17,700 nt of DNA, from positions 1 through 17,700 of the forward strand of contig CAKQDG010000038.1 in NCBI GenBank assembly GCA_934219025.1. The letters run 5' to 3'. Each line of letters begins with the position of its first letter. The stretch's first letter is position 1. Positions 7,756-15,659 of this stretch are shown here, one piece after another. The notes beneath the pieces were generated by a model. That model saw only the letters and a list, made by a program, of their open reading frames with translations. It did not search any database and was not told the origin of the DNA. The DNA is from an uncultured Prevotella sp. (GTDB lineage: Bacteria; Bacteroidota; Bacteroidia; Bacteroidales; Bacteroidaceae). The position numbers and the translations under genes are program-made.

Positions 7756-7817
7756 ATATATAGGCAGGCTATATATAATTATATAGGTAGGCTATATAAA
7801 CAATATGTAGGCTATAT
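7756..7817. repeat. Three tandem dyad elements upstream of the beta-barrel gene
   Basis: Element 1 is ATATATAG-GCAGG-CTATATAT (7756-7776). Element 2 is TATATAG-GTAGG-CTATATA (7780-7798). Element 3 is a decayed half, ATAT-GTAGG-CTATAT (about 7803-7817). All share a G[C/T]AGG centre between AT-rich arms, and their centres are 23 and 20 bases apart. They fill the 83-base gap before the first in-frame ATG (7830). I see no TAnnTTTG promoter in this gap. Confidence 0.8.
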
Positions 7818-7883
7818 AAATATACGGGCATGCCAAATAGAGTATATATGAAAAAGGCATTTAGAAATAACGAATTAAATTTT

Positions 7884-9557
7884 ATGAAATCAAGAATATT
7901 CTTCTCTCTTGCCGCTGCACTTGCCGCAACGGGAGCAATGGCTCAGGAAGCTAACGACGAAGACAAGTTCACCGTCAGCGGAAGCATCCAGAGCGACATT
8001 ATCATCCCGCAGGAAGACAAGGCCATCGGCACGGAGAAATACAGCGAATGGGCTTTGACCAACACGTATGCCGACATTGCCGGCAGAAGCAAACACATCG
8101 ACGCCGGACTACGCTTCGAGTTCACGAAGCATCCGCTACCGGGATATGCCACTGCCCCGGAACAGGGATTCAAGGGCTATGGCGTGCCTAACTTCTATCT
8201 CAAGACCCACTTCGACAACTGGGATCTCACGCTCGGTACATTCTACGAGCAGTTCGGTTCCGGATTTATCCTCCGCACCTACGAGGAGCGCAGCCTCGGC
8301 ATTGACAATTCTCTGCTCGGCGGCCGCCTCGTGTTGCGCCCCGTTAAGGGAGTGCAGATAAAGGCTCTCGCCGGAAAGCAGCGCCACTACTGGAAATGGA
8401 ACGACGCATGGATTTCGGGCGGCGACCTGGAACTCTCGCTCGACCAGTGGTTCAACTCAATGCAGCAGCACAACACGTATCTCACACTCGGTGCTTCGTG
8501 GGTGAACAAGTATGAGTCTACAAAAGACGCCAACGTCATGGCTGACGCCACACATATGCTCAACCTGCCAAGCAACGTAAATGCTTTCGACGTGAGGGCA
8601 AACCTCCAGGCTGGCGACTTCAGCGTGCTTGCCGAATATGCATGGAAGACAGACGACCCTACCTACGACCGCCTCTATCCGTACATCTACCGCAAGGGAA
8701 CAGTGGCAATGCTCTCCACGTCTTATTCAAAAGACGGACTCAGCGTATTGCTACAGGCAAAGCGAAGCGACAACATGACATTCCGCAGCGGACGCAGCGT
8801 GATGGGACTCTCGTCTAACATAAACAACCTGCCGGCATTTACTCAAGAGCAGACCTATGCTCTCGCTGCCCTTTATCCGTATGCTACACAGGCAAACGGC
8901 GAATGGGCTTACCAGGCTGAGTTGGGATACAGATTCAAGCGCAACACCTTCCTCGGCGGAAAATACGGCACAAACGTGAAGGTGAACTTCTCTCACGTTC
9001 ACGCCATCGACCGCAACGACCACACCGTAGACGGCAAGAGCGAAGGCACGAGCGGATACGGGTCATCGTTCTGGAAATGGGGCGACAAGACCTATTATCA
9101 GGATTTGGACGTGCATATCGACAAGAAATTCTCGCGCTCCTTCACGCTCAACCTCATGTACATGAACCAGTATTACAACAAAACCATCGTTGAGGGCGAG
9201 GGCGGAATGGTTCATTCCGACATTGTTGTGGCAGATGCAAAATACAAGTTCAACAACAAGCTCACGCTCCGCGGCGAAGCACAGTATCTCGCCACCGACG
9301 ACGATGAGGGCGACTGGGTGTTCGGACTGCTCGAACTGTCGGTGTTGCCCCACTTCATGTTCACGGTATCGGATATGTACAACTGTGGCGAGACTAAGCT
9401 CCACTACTATCAGGGCCTCGTAACGTTCAATGCCGGTGCCCACCGCCTGCAGCTTGGCTACGGCAGAACGCGTGCCGGCTACAACTGCTCGGGCGGCGTA
9501 TGCCGTATGGTGCCTGCAAGCAAGGGCTTCACTCTTTCGTATAACTACAATTTCTAA
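7884..9557 (+). CDS. Outer-membrane beta-barrel protein, probably DUF6029 family
   Basis: A 557-residue protein from the start at 7884, which gives the signal peptide MKSRIFFSLAAALAATGAMAQ. In-frame ATGs at 7830 and 7848 would add a charged leader and are less likely. The mature part shows alternating aromatic and polar strands throughout (HIDAGLRFEFTKHP, DNWDLTLGTFYEQFGSGFILRTYEERSLG, HRLQLGYGRTRAGYNC) and ends in SYNYNF, a terminal-Phe strand typical of outer-membrane barrels. The pattern fits a porin-like family I recall as DUF6029 in Bacteroidetes; the name is moderate confidence, the barrel is high. The cargo is not known to me. Its stop is 3 bases from the next start, so it is cotranscribed with the Omp28 lipoprotein gene. 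A few cysteines occur near the C-terminus (CSGGVC). Confidence 0.8.
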   Translation: MKSRIFFSLAAALAATGAMAQEANDEDKFTVSGSIQSDIIIPQEDKAIGTEKYSEWALTNTYADIAGRSKHIDAGLRFEFTKHPLPGYATAPEQGFKGYGVPNFYLKTHFDNWDLTLGTFYEQFGSGFILRTYEERSLGIDNSLLGGRLVLRPVKGVQIKALAGKQRHYWKWNDAWISGGDLELSLDQWFNSMQQHNTYLTLGASWVNKYESTKDANVMADATHMLNLPSNVNAFDVRANLQAGDFSVLAEYAWKTDDPTYDRLYPYIYRKGTVAMLSTSYSKDGLSVLLQAKRSDNMTFRSGRSVMGLSSNINNLPAFTQEQTYALAALYPYATQANGEWAYQAELGYRFKRNTFLGGKYGTNVKVNFSHVHAIDRNDHTVDGKSEGTSGYGSSFWKWGDKTYYQDLDVHIDKKFSRSFTLNLMYMNQYYNKTIVEGEGGMVHSDIVVADAKYKFNNKLTLRGEAQYLATDDDEGDWVFGLLELSVLPHFMFTVSDMYNCGETKLHYYQGLVTFNAGAHRLQLGYGRTRAGYNCSGGVCRMVPASKGFTLSYNYNF

Positions 9558-9560
9558 GGT

Positions 9561-10397
9561 ATGATGAAAATAATAAAAACTATATGTAGCTCTGCTGCCG
9601 CAAAACTGATGTTTGGCATGGCGGCTTTGATGGCTGTCGGCTCTTTCTCTGCCTGTACTGACATCGACGAGAACAACCGCCTGATATATGTAGAGCCAGC
9701 CAAGCCAGCCAAGCATGTGCTGATTGAGGACTTCACCGGTCAGCTTTGCGTGAACTGCCCAAAGGCAACCAACAAGATAAAGGAGTTGCAGGAGACATAC
9801 GGAGATGATGTCATTGCCGTGGGAATCTACGGCGGTAACTTCGGATATAACGATGTTGCAAAAAAGGACCCTTGCCCGCTGACAACTGCAGACGGCAATT
9901 CCTATTATGATACATGGAACATAAAGGCACAGCCAAGCGGAATGATAGACCGTGCGAGCGGCGTGCTAAGCGACCTCACATTTTGGGCGCCCTATGTCAA
10001 TGGACTTATAAAGATGGAGCCCACAGTGGCTATTTTCCCAACTACGGATTACGACGCAGCAACAAAGAATCTGAAAGTGAATGTTGAAGTTGCTGGACTA
10101 AAGACACTGGAAGATGCAAAGCTTCAAGTTTGGCTCATCGAAGACGGTATCGTGGACTATCAGTTGATGACAGACGGCAGCAGAAACGACAACTATGTGC
10201 ACAACCACGTGTTCCGCGCCACTGTAAGTCCGCTCAACGGCGACCCGATAGAAGTTAAGGAAGGGGGCGACGTGAAGAAGTCTTACTCCATCCAGCTGAA
10301 GGATGAGTGGAAGCCCGAAAATATGTCGGTCGTAGCCTTCGTATTTACCAACAGCGGAGTGCAGCAGACCGAGAAAGTGAGCTTGTTAGGCAAATAA
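9561..10397 (+). CDS. Omp28-related lipoprotein with CVNC motif
   Basis: A 278-residue protein, start at 9561 or 9564. The signal segment ends in the lipobox-like FSAC (Cys32). Residues 53-75 read VLIEDFTGQLCVNCPKATNKI: a thioredoxin-like strand-helix with a CxNCP motif (Cys63, Cys66), the hallmark of the Omp28 group. A thioredoxin-like half (to about residue 160) is followed by a beta-rich half (NHVFRATVSPLNGDPI; SVVAFVFTNSGV). Omp28-type proteins are outer-membrane or surface lipoproteins of unclear function in Bacteroidetes; redox activity through CVNC is inference. The gene sits 3 bases after the barrel gene. Its beta half aligns by eye with the C-terminal half of the larger Omp28-like protein at 11184 (HNHVFR / HEHVIR), so the two are paralogues. 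Confidence 0.88.
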   Translation: MMKIIKTICSSAAAKLMFGMAALMAVGSFSACTDIDENNRLIYVEPAKPAKHVLIEDFTGQLCVNCPKATNKIKELQETYGDDVIAVGIYGGNFGYNDVAKKDPCPLTTADGNSYYDTWNIKAQPSGMIDRASGVLSDLTFWAPYVNGLIKMEPTVAIFPTTDYDAATKNLKVNVEVAGLKTLEDAKLQVWLIEDGIVDYQLMTDGSRNDNYVHNHVFRATVSPLNGDPIEVKEGGDVKKSYSIQLKDEWKPENMSVVAFVFTNSGVQQTEKVSLLGK

Positions 10398-10410
10398 AAG
10401 CCTGCCTAAC
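10385..10410 (+). promoter_or_regulatory. Hairpin overlapping the stop codon of the Omp28 lipoprotein gene
   Basis: GTTAGGCA (10385-10392) pairs with TGCCTAAC (10403-10410) over a 10-base loop that holds the TAA stop. No T-tract follows, so it is more likely an RNA stability or processing element within the operon than a terminator. Confidence 0.5.
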
Positions 10411-10476
10411 GGATAAGGGATTTAGATGCACAGCAAAACAAAAAAAGAAAAGTGTAATTATAATAAAAAGAAAATT

Positions 10477-11163
10477 ATGAAAATAAAAACATTATTGGCA
10501 GTAGCCCTCATGACCGTGAGCGGTCTCAATGCAATGGCACAGACCGACCTCGAGACATTCCAGTTTGTAGATAAAAACGGAAACGCCATCGCCGACGGCT
10601 CAACCTTGACTATATCAGAAATTGAAGATAAAGGACAAGGATTGCAAATCAGCACAGGCTTGTTTGTAAAGAATGTAAAAGGTACGACACAAGCCATAGC
10701 TATGGAATATGATATACAATCAATGCCAAGTGGCCACTATTCCATTTGCTTCCCGGGATTATGCGAAAGTTATTCTTCTACAGGTTTGGTATCAAAGGGG
10801 CCGTTCCTTTTTGACCCATCAGATCCTGAGATTGGAAATCCTGCCGATTTGCTGGCCGAATGGTTCCCTACAGCTTATGGGACAAGCACTATGACAGTTC
10901 AGATAAAGGTGCATGAGGTTACAACAAAAGAAATATTCGGAACAGTTCTTCCTGCTGCAGGCGACTTCAAGGCATACGGTCCGAAGGTAACCTTGAACCT
11001 TGTATATGCCGACCCTGCAGGCATCAACGGCGTTCAGGACAACGCAGGTGCAAAGGTGGTATCACGCTACAATGCAGCCGGCATGCAGATAAACTCGGCA
11101 GTAAAGGGCTTGAATATCGAGAAGCTTTCAAACGGCAAGACAATTAAACGCATCGTAAAATAA
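10477..11163 (+). CDS. Small secreted protein with a CFPGLC motif and C-terminal tail
   Basis: A 228-residue protein. The start at 10477 gives the signal peptide MKIKTLLAVALMTVSGLNAMAQ; the ATG at 10426 would add a lysine-rich leader and is rejected. The mature part looks like one beta-sandwich domain (TFQFVDKNGNAIADGSTLTI; GLFVKNVKGTTQAIAMEYDI; PKVTLNLVYADPAG). The whole protein has only two cysteines, Cys91 and Cys96 in CFPGLC, likely a disulfide or a metal/redox site. Residues 182-228 (GINGVQD... to the end) form a C-terminal tail nearly parallel to that of the next gene's product, suggesting shared sorting, possibly type IX secretion. I recognise the pattern as common in Prevotella but no function. 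It lies between the two Omp28-type genes, 79 and 20 bases from each. Confidence 0.78.
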   Translation: MKIKTLLAVALMTVSGLNAMAQTDLETFQFVDKNGNAIADGSTLTISEIEDKGQGLQISTGLFVKNVKGTTQAIAMEYDIQSMPSGHYSICFPGLCESYSSTGLVSKGPFLFDPSDPEIGNPADLLAEWFPTAYGTSTMTVQIKVHEVTTKEIFGTVLPAAGDFKAYGPKVTLNLVYADPAGINGVQDNAGAKVVSRYNAAGMQINSAVKGLNIEKLSNGKTIKRIVK

Positions 11164-11183
11164 GCAATAAACATTATTAAGGT

Positions 11184-13112
11184 ATGAAGAAAACTTTACT
11201 TTCTTTGTTTGCGTTTGCCCTCACAATGGGTGTAAACGCACAAGTAGTGTCTTCATTTGACGGCGCAGTGCAGCGCTCATCATCAGCAACACAGACACAG
11301 AGTACATTCAAATCAGCACCTAACAAGGCAACACTTGCAGACAACCAGCGCATCATCGGCCATTATTTCACCGATGAACTGGCAGAATACGGAGCCGGTT
11401 TAGCTGCCTACACATCAGGAAGTTGCAAGGCAGCCATAGAGCTGACGGCAAACGATCTGAAGGATTATGCCGGAATGAAGGTTGTGGGCATCCGCTTTGG
11501 TCTATGCTATGCCATAGGCGACTCACGCGTGTTCATGGCAACGGTTGCCGACAAGAAGGTAAACAGCGATGTAGTGTCACAGGCAACAACCGATGCAAAG
11601 AAAGGTTGGAACACTGTAATGCTCGACCAGCCATATACTCTTGAAGCCGGCAAGTCATACTTCATTGGCTTTGACTATACTCAGAAGCAGACAAAGAGCG
11701 GATCGAACTATGCCGCCGAATGTTATCCACTTTCTATGATAAACAGCGAGCACATGATAACAGAAGGCGGAACAATGTGGATGTATGCCAACATTCCGTC
11801 AAAATTTGGCGGTAGTGGTAATGCTTGGTATGATTTTTCATCCAACGGAATTCTTAGCATCCAACTTATAGTTGAAGGCACTTTCAAACAGTATGTAGTA
11901 ACTCCGTTTGGCTTTGAACTCGGTAAAGTGGACTACAAGGAGAACACTGCATCAGCGACCGACATCACAATGCTGAACCTGAGCAAAGAAACAGCTACCA
12001 GTGTGAACTATGTAACAAAAATAGACGGTGTAGCCTCAGAAGAACAGCAAGCAAAAGTAAATTTGGCATACGGAAACTTCGGCACATTCAGCGCAGTGTT
12101 GCCGGCATCCTCTACTGGCGTAAAGAATGTTACTGTGGAAGTGACAAAGGTGAACGGAAACGACAATCTCTCAAACACCAAGACAGCAGAAGGCAAGGTT
12201 GGAATCTATAGCTTCAGCTATCCACAGAACGTATATATCGAGGAATTCACCACAGAGAAATGCCCTAACTGCCCGCGTGTGGCAGGCTATCTGAAGACAG
12301 CCCTCAGCAAGGCAGATGCAAGCCGCGTGTATGCAGCATGCCACCATGCAGGATATTACACAGACTGGCTCACAGGCACTTGGGACGAAGACATCGTTTC
12401 TCTCGTGTTCGGCGGAACAGGTTCAACATATGCACCGGCTATCGCCGTGAACCGCGACCTTTCTATTGCCAAGAGTGGTTACGACCAGATGGGAGTGATG
12501 TTCATGCCGACAAGTGCCAACGATATTACGGCGTATATCAATGGCGTGTCTGCCAAGGAAGCAAACGTGAAGCTCAACATGACAGCCACAAAGATGTATG
12601 ACGACAGCGAGGCTGTTGTAACAGTAGAGGGAGAGTGCAACGAGGCTCTTGACAAGGACAACGCAAAGCTCACATTCTATGTTACCGAGGATGAAATCAA
12701 GGCAAAGAGCCAGAGCGGTGCGAGCGGCACATTCTACCACGAGCACGTTATCCGCTATAACAACAGCTCTTGGGGCGAGGATATCCAGTGGAACGGCAAC
12801 AAGTTCACCAAGACATTCACTGTGCCTGTTAATTCTTCATGGGTGAAAGACAACGTGAAGTTCCTGGCTATTGTAAACGGCTACAGCAAGGCTGACGAGG
12901 AAGCCAAAGTCTACAAGTATCTCAAGGTGGAGAACGTAACCGGCATGAAGTATTCTGACGCCACAACAGGCATCAATGGCGTGTCAGATGATAGCAATGC
13001 AACAGTAGTAGCCCGCTATTCTATCGACGGCGTTCGCCTGTCGGCTCCACAGAAGGGCTTGAACGTGATGAAATTGTCTGACGGAAGAACTGTAAAGGTG
13101 ATGGTGAAATAG
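11184..13112 (+). CDS. Large secreted Omp28-like protein with CPNC motif and C-terminal tail
   Basis: A 642-residue protein with signal peptide MKKTLLSLFAFALTMGVNAQ. Residues about 50-235 form an N-terminal beta domain (IIGHYFTDELAEYGAGL; VVGIRFGLCYAIGDSRVFMATV; YTLEAGKSYFIGFDY), similar in feel to adhesin or binding modules. About 236-345 is a linker domain (ATSVNYVTKIDGV), followed at 350-365 by VYIEEFTTEKCPNCPR with the CxNCP motif (Cys360, Cys363). The Omp28-type thioredoxin-like and beta halves follow, with FYHEHVIRYNNSSWGEDI near 517-534. The last 46 residues (GINGVSDD..., ARYSIDGVRLS, KGLNVMKLSDGRTVKVMVK) are a tail like that of the preceding gene. So the protein looks like a surface or secreted paralogue of the lipoprotein at 9561 carrying an extra N-terminal domain. 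Function unknown; a redox or adhesion role is inference. A strong terminator follows. Confidence 0.85.
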   Translation: MKKTLLSLFAFALTMGVNAQVVSSFDGAVQRSSSATQTQSTFKSAPNKATLADNQRIIGHYFTDELAEYGAGLAAYTSGSCKAAIELTANDLKDYAGMKVVGIRFGLCYAIGDSRVFMATVADKKVNSDVVSQATTDAKKGWNTVMLDQPYTLEAGKSYFIGFDYTQKQTKSGSNYAAECYPLSMINSEHMITEGGTMWMYANIPSKFGGSGNAWYDFSSNGILSIQLIVEGTFKQYVVTPFGFELGKVDYKENTASATDITMLNLSKETATSVNYVTKIDGVASEEQQAKVNLAYGNFGTFSAVLPASSTGVKNVTVEVTKVNGNDNLSNTKTAEGKVGIYSFSYPQNVYIEEFTTEKCPNCPRVAGYLKTALSKADASRVYAACHHAGYYTDWLTGTWDEDIVSLVFGGTGSTYAPAIAVNRDLSIAKSGYDQMGVMFMPTSANDITAYINGVSAKEANVKLNMTATKMYDDSEAVVTVEGECNEALDKDNAKLTFYVTEDEIKAKSQSGASGTFYHEHVIRYNNSSWGEDIQWNGNKFTKTFTVPVNSSWVKDNVKFLAIVNGYSKADEEAKVYKYLKVENVTGMKYSDATTGINGVSDDSNATVVARYSIDGVRLSAPQKGLNVMKLSDGRTVKVMVK

Positions 13113-13134
13113 TCCGTCAGAGCGAAAAATAAAT

Positions 13135-13180
13135 AAAAAAGTCCCTGGATGTTTTGATTATGCATCCAGGGACTTTTTTT
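13135..13180. terminator. Bidirectional intrinsic terminator between the Omp28 cluster and rnc
   Basis: GTCCCTGGATG (13141-13151) pairs perfectly with CATCCAGGGAC (13163-13173) over an 11-base loop. It is flanked by A6 on the left and T7 on the right, so it can stop transcripts from the + strand envelope cluster and from the - strand acpP-fabF-rnc genes, which converge here. Confidence 0.93.
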
Positions 13181-13203
13181 AATAATATGTTTTTGTCTTG
13201 CTG

Positions 13204-14250
13204 TTATTCCTTGTACGCCTCGGCCATCGAAGCAGCGATGATGTCCTCCACGGAGTCCTTTCGCGGTGTTGCCTTGATGTCAGAGAGATCGAGCGAGTCA
13301 ATCTCGGCAGCCACGGCAGCTGCCTTTCCTGAAATAGAGGGAGCCTCGGCAAGAGTTACGTCGTCCACGCTGCCGCCGTCGTCCTTGCTGCTTTCGGCCT
13401 TCTGCTGCGGAATGATGAAATCCTGCTTCACCTCAGTGTCGGGCACATTGAGCACCGGCTCCTCCTCCATCTTGGTGCGGTTGCCTTTTGCGGCGAACAC
13501 GGCGTCGATAAACTGCGGCTTGCGCTTTAGCTGCTGCAGGGTAATCTTGCTTGCCAGCTGCTGACTTTCCTTTTTGGAGTATCCCTCGCCGATGCCGCCT
13601 TCAAGACCTTCCACGAACACCTGGTATTTGAACACGGGACTGTTTTTCCCCTCTCTGCCTTGAGAGATGAGCCTGAAGTCGAGTTTCACCTTGTTTTTCT
13701 GACACCACTCGATGAGTTTGCTCTTGAAGTTTATTTCCTTGTAGGCCACCTTGTCGATGTTGATGAGCTGAGCCAGAATGCGCTTCTCCATGAATCGCAT
13801 GCAAGCCTCGTATCCGCGGTCGAGATACATTGCTCCGACCAGGGCTTCAAACGCATTCCCACCCATATAGCTGTTGTGGGAGGGAGTATGTTTGCCGGAT
13901 TTTATCAGTTGTGTGATGCCCATTTCGTTGGCAAGGCGGTTCAGTGTGTCCCGCTGAACGATTTTGCTTCTTGTGCTTGTAAGGAACCCTTCGCGCTTAC
14001 CCTCGAAGTGTCGGTAAACGATGTCGCCCACGATAGCGTCGAGAATGGCGTCGCCGAGAAACTCAAGACGCTCGTTGTTTAGCGGCCGTCCTTTCTCGTT
14101 GCGCCTGGTCACGCTTTTGTGCATCAGGGCGAGCTTGTAGTAGTGGATGCGGTGTGGATAAAAGCCGAAGATATTGAAAAGAGCCGAATAAAGCTCCTTT
14201 TCCTTTAGGAACGGGAGCCTTATCCGGTCTATGAAGTTGTTAATCATCAT
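13204..14250 (-). CDS. rnc: Ribonuclease III with long C-terminal extension
   Basis: A 348-residue protein from the ATG at 14250 (347 from the adjacent ATG at 14247). The RNase III signature NNERLEFLGDAI lies at 58-69 (Glu60, Glu63, Asp67), and the second metal-site helix is GNAFEALVGAMYLD at 131-144 (Glu135). The residue matching E. coli Asp114 is Asn132, which I believe is usual in this phylum. A double-stranded RNA-binding domain spans about 172-243 (FKSKLIEWCQKNK; GEGYSKKESQQLASKITLQQL). Residues 244-348 form an acidic, low-complexity tail not needed for the core enzyme. RNase III cuts double-stranded RNA during rRNA and mRNA processing. The start overlaps the end of fabF by 11 bases (ATGATGATTAA), implying cotranscription and probable translational coupling. 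Confidence 0.95.
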   Translation of the reverse strand: MMINNFIDRIRLPFLKEKELYSALFNIFGFYPHRIHYYKLALMHKSVTRRNEKGRPLNNERLEFLGDAILDAIVGDIVYRHFEGKREGFLTSTRSKIVQRDTLNRLANEMGITQLIKSGKHTPSHNSYMGGNAFEALVGAMYLDRGYEACMRFMEKRILAQLINIDKVAYKEINFKSKLIEWCQKNKVKLDFRLISQGREGKNSPVFKYQVFVEGLEGGIGEGYSKKESQQLASKITLQQLKRKPQFIDAVFAAKGNRTKMEEEPVLNVPDTEVKQDFIIPQQKAESSKDDGGSVDDVTLAEAPSISGKAAAVAAEIDSLDLSDIKATPRKDSVEDIIAASMAEAYKE

Positions 14251-15502
14251 ACTTCTTGAAGATAACACAAGCGTTGTGTCCGCCGAATCCGAATGTGTTG
14301 CTAAGTGCAGCACGCACGGTGCGCTTCTGTGGCTTGTTGAAAGTAAAGTTCAAGTTGTAGTCGATGTTCTCGTCCTTGTCGTCGTCCTGGTGGTTGATTG
14401 TAGGCGGAACGATGTCGTTCTTTACCGACAATACCGAAACCATAGCCTCCACAGCGCCGGCAGCACCGAGCAGGTGTCCGGTCATAGACTTCGTAGAGCT
14501 GATGTTGAGCTTGTATGCGTGCTCGCCGAAGAGCTGCTGGATAGCCTTCACCTCAGAGATGTCGCCCACAGGAGTAGAAGTGCCGTGCACGTTGATGTAG
14601 TCGATATCCTCAGGTTTCATGCCGGCATCCTCGAGAGCGTTTTTCATCACGAGAGTAGCTCCGAGGCCCTCCGGATGAGAAGCTGTGATGTGATAAGCGT
14701 CGGCACTCATGCCCTCGCCCACCATCTCGGCGTATATCTGTGCACCGCGAGCCTTGGCGTGCTCCAGTTCCTCAAGGATAAGGCAGCCGGCACCTTCGCC
14801 CATGATGAATCCGTCGCGGCTTGCGCTGAACGGACGAGAAGCGTGTTCAGGGTCGTCGTTGCGTGTTGAGAGAGCGTGCATGGCGTTGAAGCCGCCCACT
14901 CCGCAGGCGCATATTGCAGCCTCGGCACCTCCGGCCACGATAGCGTCGGCCTTGCCCAGGCGGATAAGGTTGAAAGCGTCTGCCAGTGCGTTTGTAGAAG
15001 AAGCGCATGCAGATGTAGTGGCATAGTTAGGTCCGTGGAATCCGAAGCGGATAGAAATCTGACCAGCTGCGATGTCTGAAATCATCTTAGGGATGAAGAA
15101 CGGGTTGAACTTAGGTCCGTTCTCCTTGTGCAGTGAATAGTATTCCACTTCGTCCTCGAAAGTCTTGATACCGCCGATACCCACTCCGAACACAACTCCG
15201 ATGCGGTTTTTGTCTACGGTGTCAAGGTTCATCTTGCTGTCGTCCACCGCCTGCACTGCAGCAGCCATTGCGAGCTGAGCGTAGCGGTCCATCTTGCGAG
15301 CCTCCTTGCGGTCGATATAGTCGGCAGCGTTGAAGCCTTTCACTTCACATGCAAACTGTGTTTTGAATTTTGATGCGTCGAACAATGTAATAGGAGCTGC
15401 GCCGCTTTTACCTGCGAGCAGGTTGTTCCAAGTCTCCTCCGGGTTGTTGCCCACAGGAGTGATGGCGCCGAGTCCTGTTACTACTACTCTTTTTAATTCC
15501 AT
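14240..15502 (-). CDS. fabF: 3-oxoacyl-[acyl-carrier-protein] synthase II
   Basis: A 420-residue protein, normal for KAS II. It catalyses chain-elongating condensation of malonyl-ACP with acyl-ACP in fatty acid synthesis in the cytoplasm. The catalytic triad is visible: Cys166 in TTSACASST, His306 in NVHGTSTPVGD and His343 in MTGHLLGAAGAVE, with Lys338 in STKSM. The N-terminus RVVVTGLGAITPVGN and the glycine-rich C-terminal SNTFGFGGHNAC are canonical. It lies downstream of acpP, separated by a terminator-like hairpin, and overlaps rnc. acpP-fabF-rnc is a common gene order in Bacteroidetes. Confidence 0.97.
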   Translation of the reverse strand: MELKRVVVTGLGAITPVGNNPEETWNNLLAGKSGAAPITLFDASKFKTQFACEVKGFNAADYIDRKEARKMDRYAQLAMAAAVQAVDDSKMNLDTVDKNRIGVVFGVGIGGIKTFEDEVEYYSLHKENGPKFNPFFIPKMISDIAAGQISIRFGFHGPNYATTSACASSTNALADAFNLIRLGKADAIVAGGAEAAICACGVGGFNAMHALSTRNDDPEHASRPFSASRDGFIMGEGAGCLILEELEHAKARGAQIYAEMVGEGMSADAYHITASHPEGLGATLVMKNALEDAGMKPEDIDYINVHGTSTPVGDISEVKAIQQLFGEHAYKLNISSTKSMTGHLLGAAGAVEAMVSVLSVKNDIVPPTINHQDDDKDENIDYNLNFTFNKPQKRTVRAALSNTFGFGGHNACVIFKKYDD

Positions 15503-15569
15503 ATCTTTTTTTTGTTTTCTGTATGAGTAAGGCTCGGACTTAATAACATTTTTTCAAGCCCTGCCTATT

Positions 15570-15634
15570 AAAAAAAAGGTGAAAGAAGTGAGGTGAGATC
15601 CATTGTCCTTCGGTCTCATCTCACCACTTTCACC
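15570..15634 (-). terminator. Intrinsic terminator/attenuator between acpP and fabF
   Basis: Bases 15578-15600 pair with 15612-15634 in a 23-position stem with two wobbles, one 2x2 internal loop and an 11-base loop. On the - strand the stem is followed by eight T residues (A8 at 15570-15577). This is a strong intrinsic terminator just after acpP. Since fabF and rnc lie beyond it with no clear promoter of their own, some read-through is expected. Confidence 0.85.
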
Positions 15635-15659
15635 TAAAGCTTATATCACTGGGGATAAA

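Noticed and set aside
7830..7883. Upstream starts for the beta-barrel gene
   Set aside because: The ATGs at 7830 and 7848 put a charged segment before the signal peptide. The ATG at 7884 gives a standard one.
13154..13564. A + strand open frame antisense to the rnc tail
   Set aside because: It starts within the terminator and mirrors the low-complexity tail of RNase III. There is no recognisable protein pattern.
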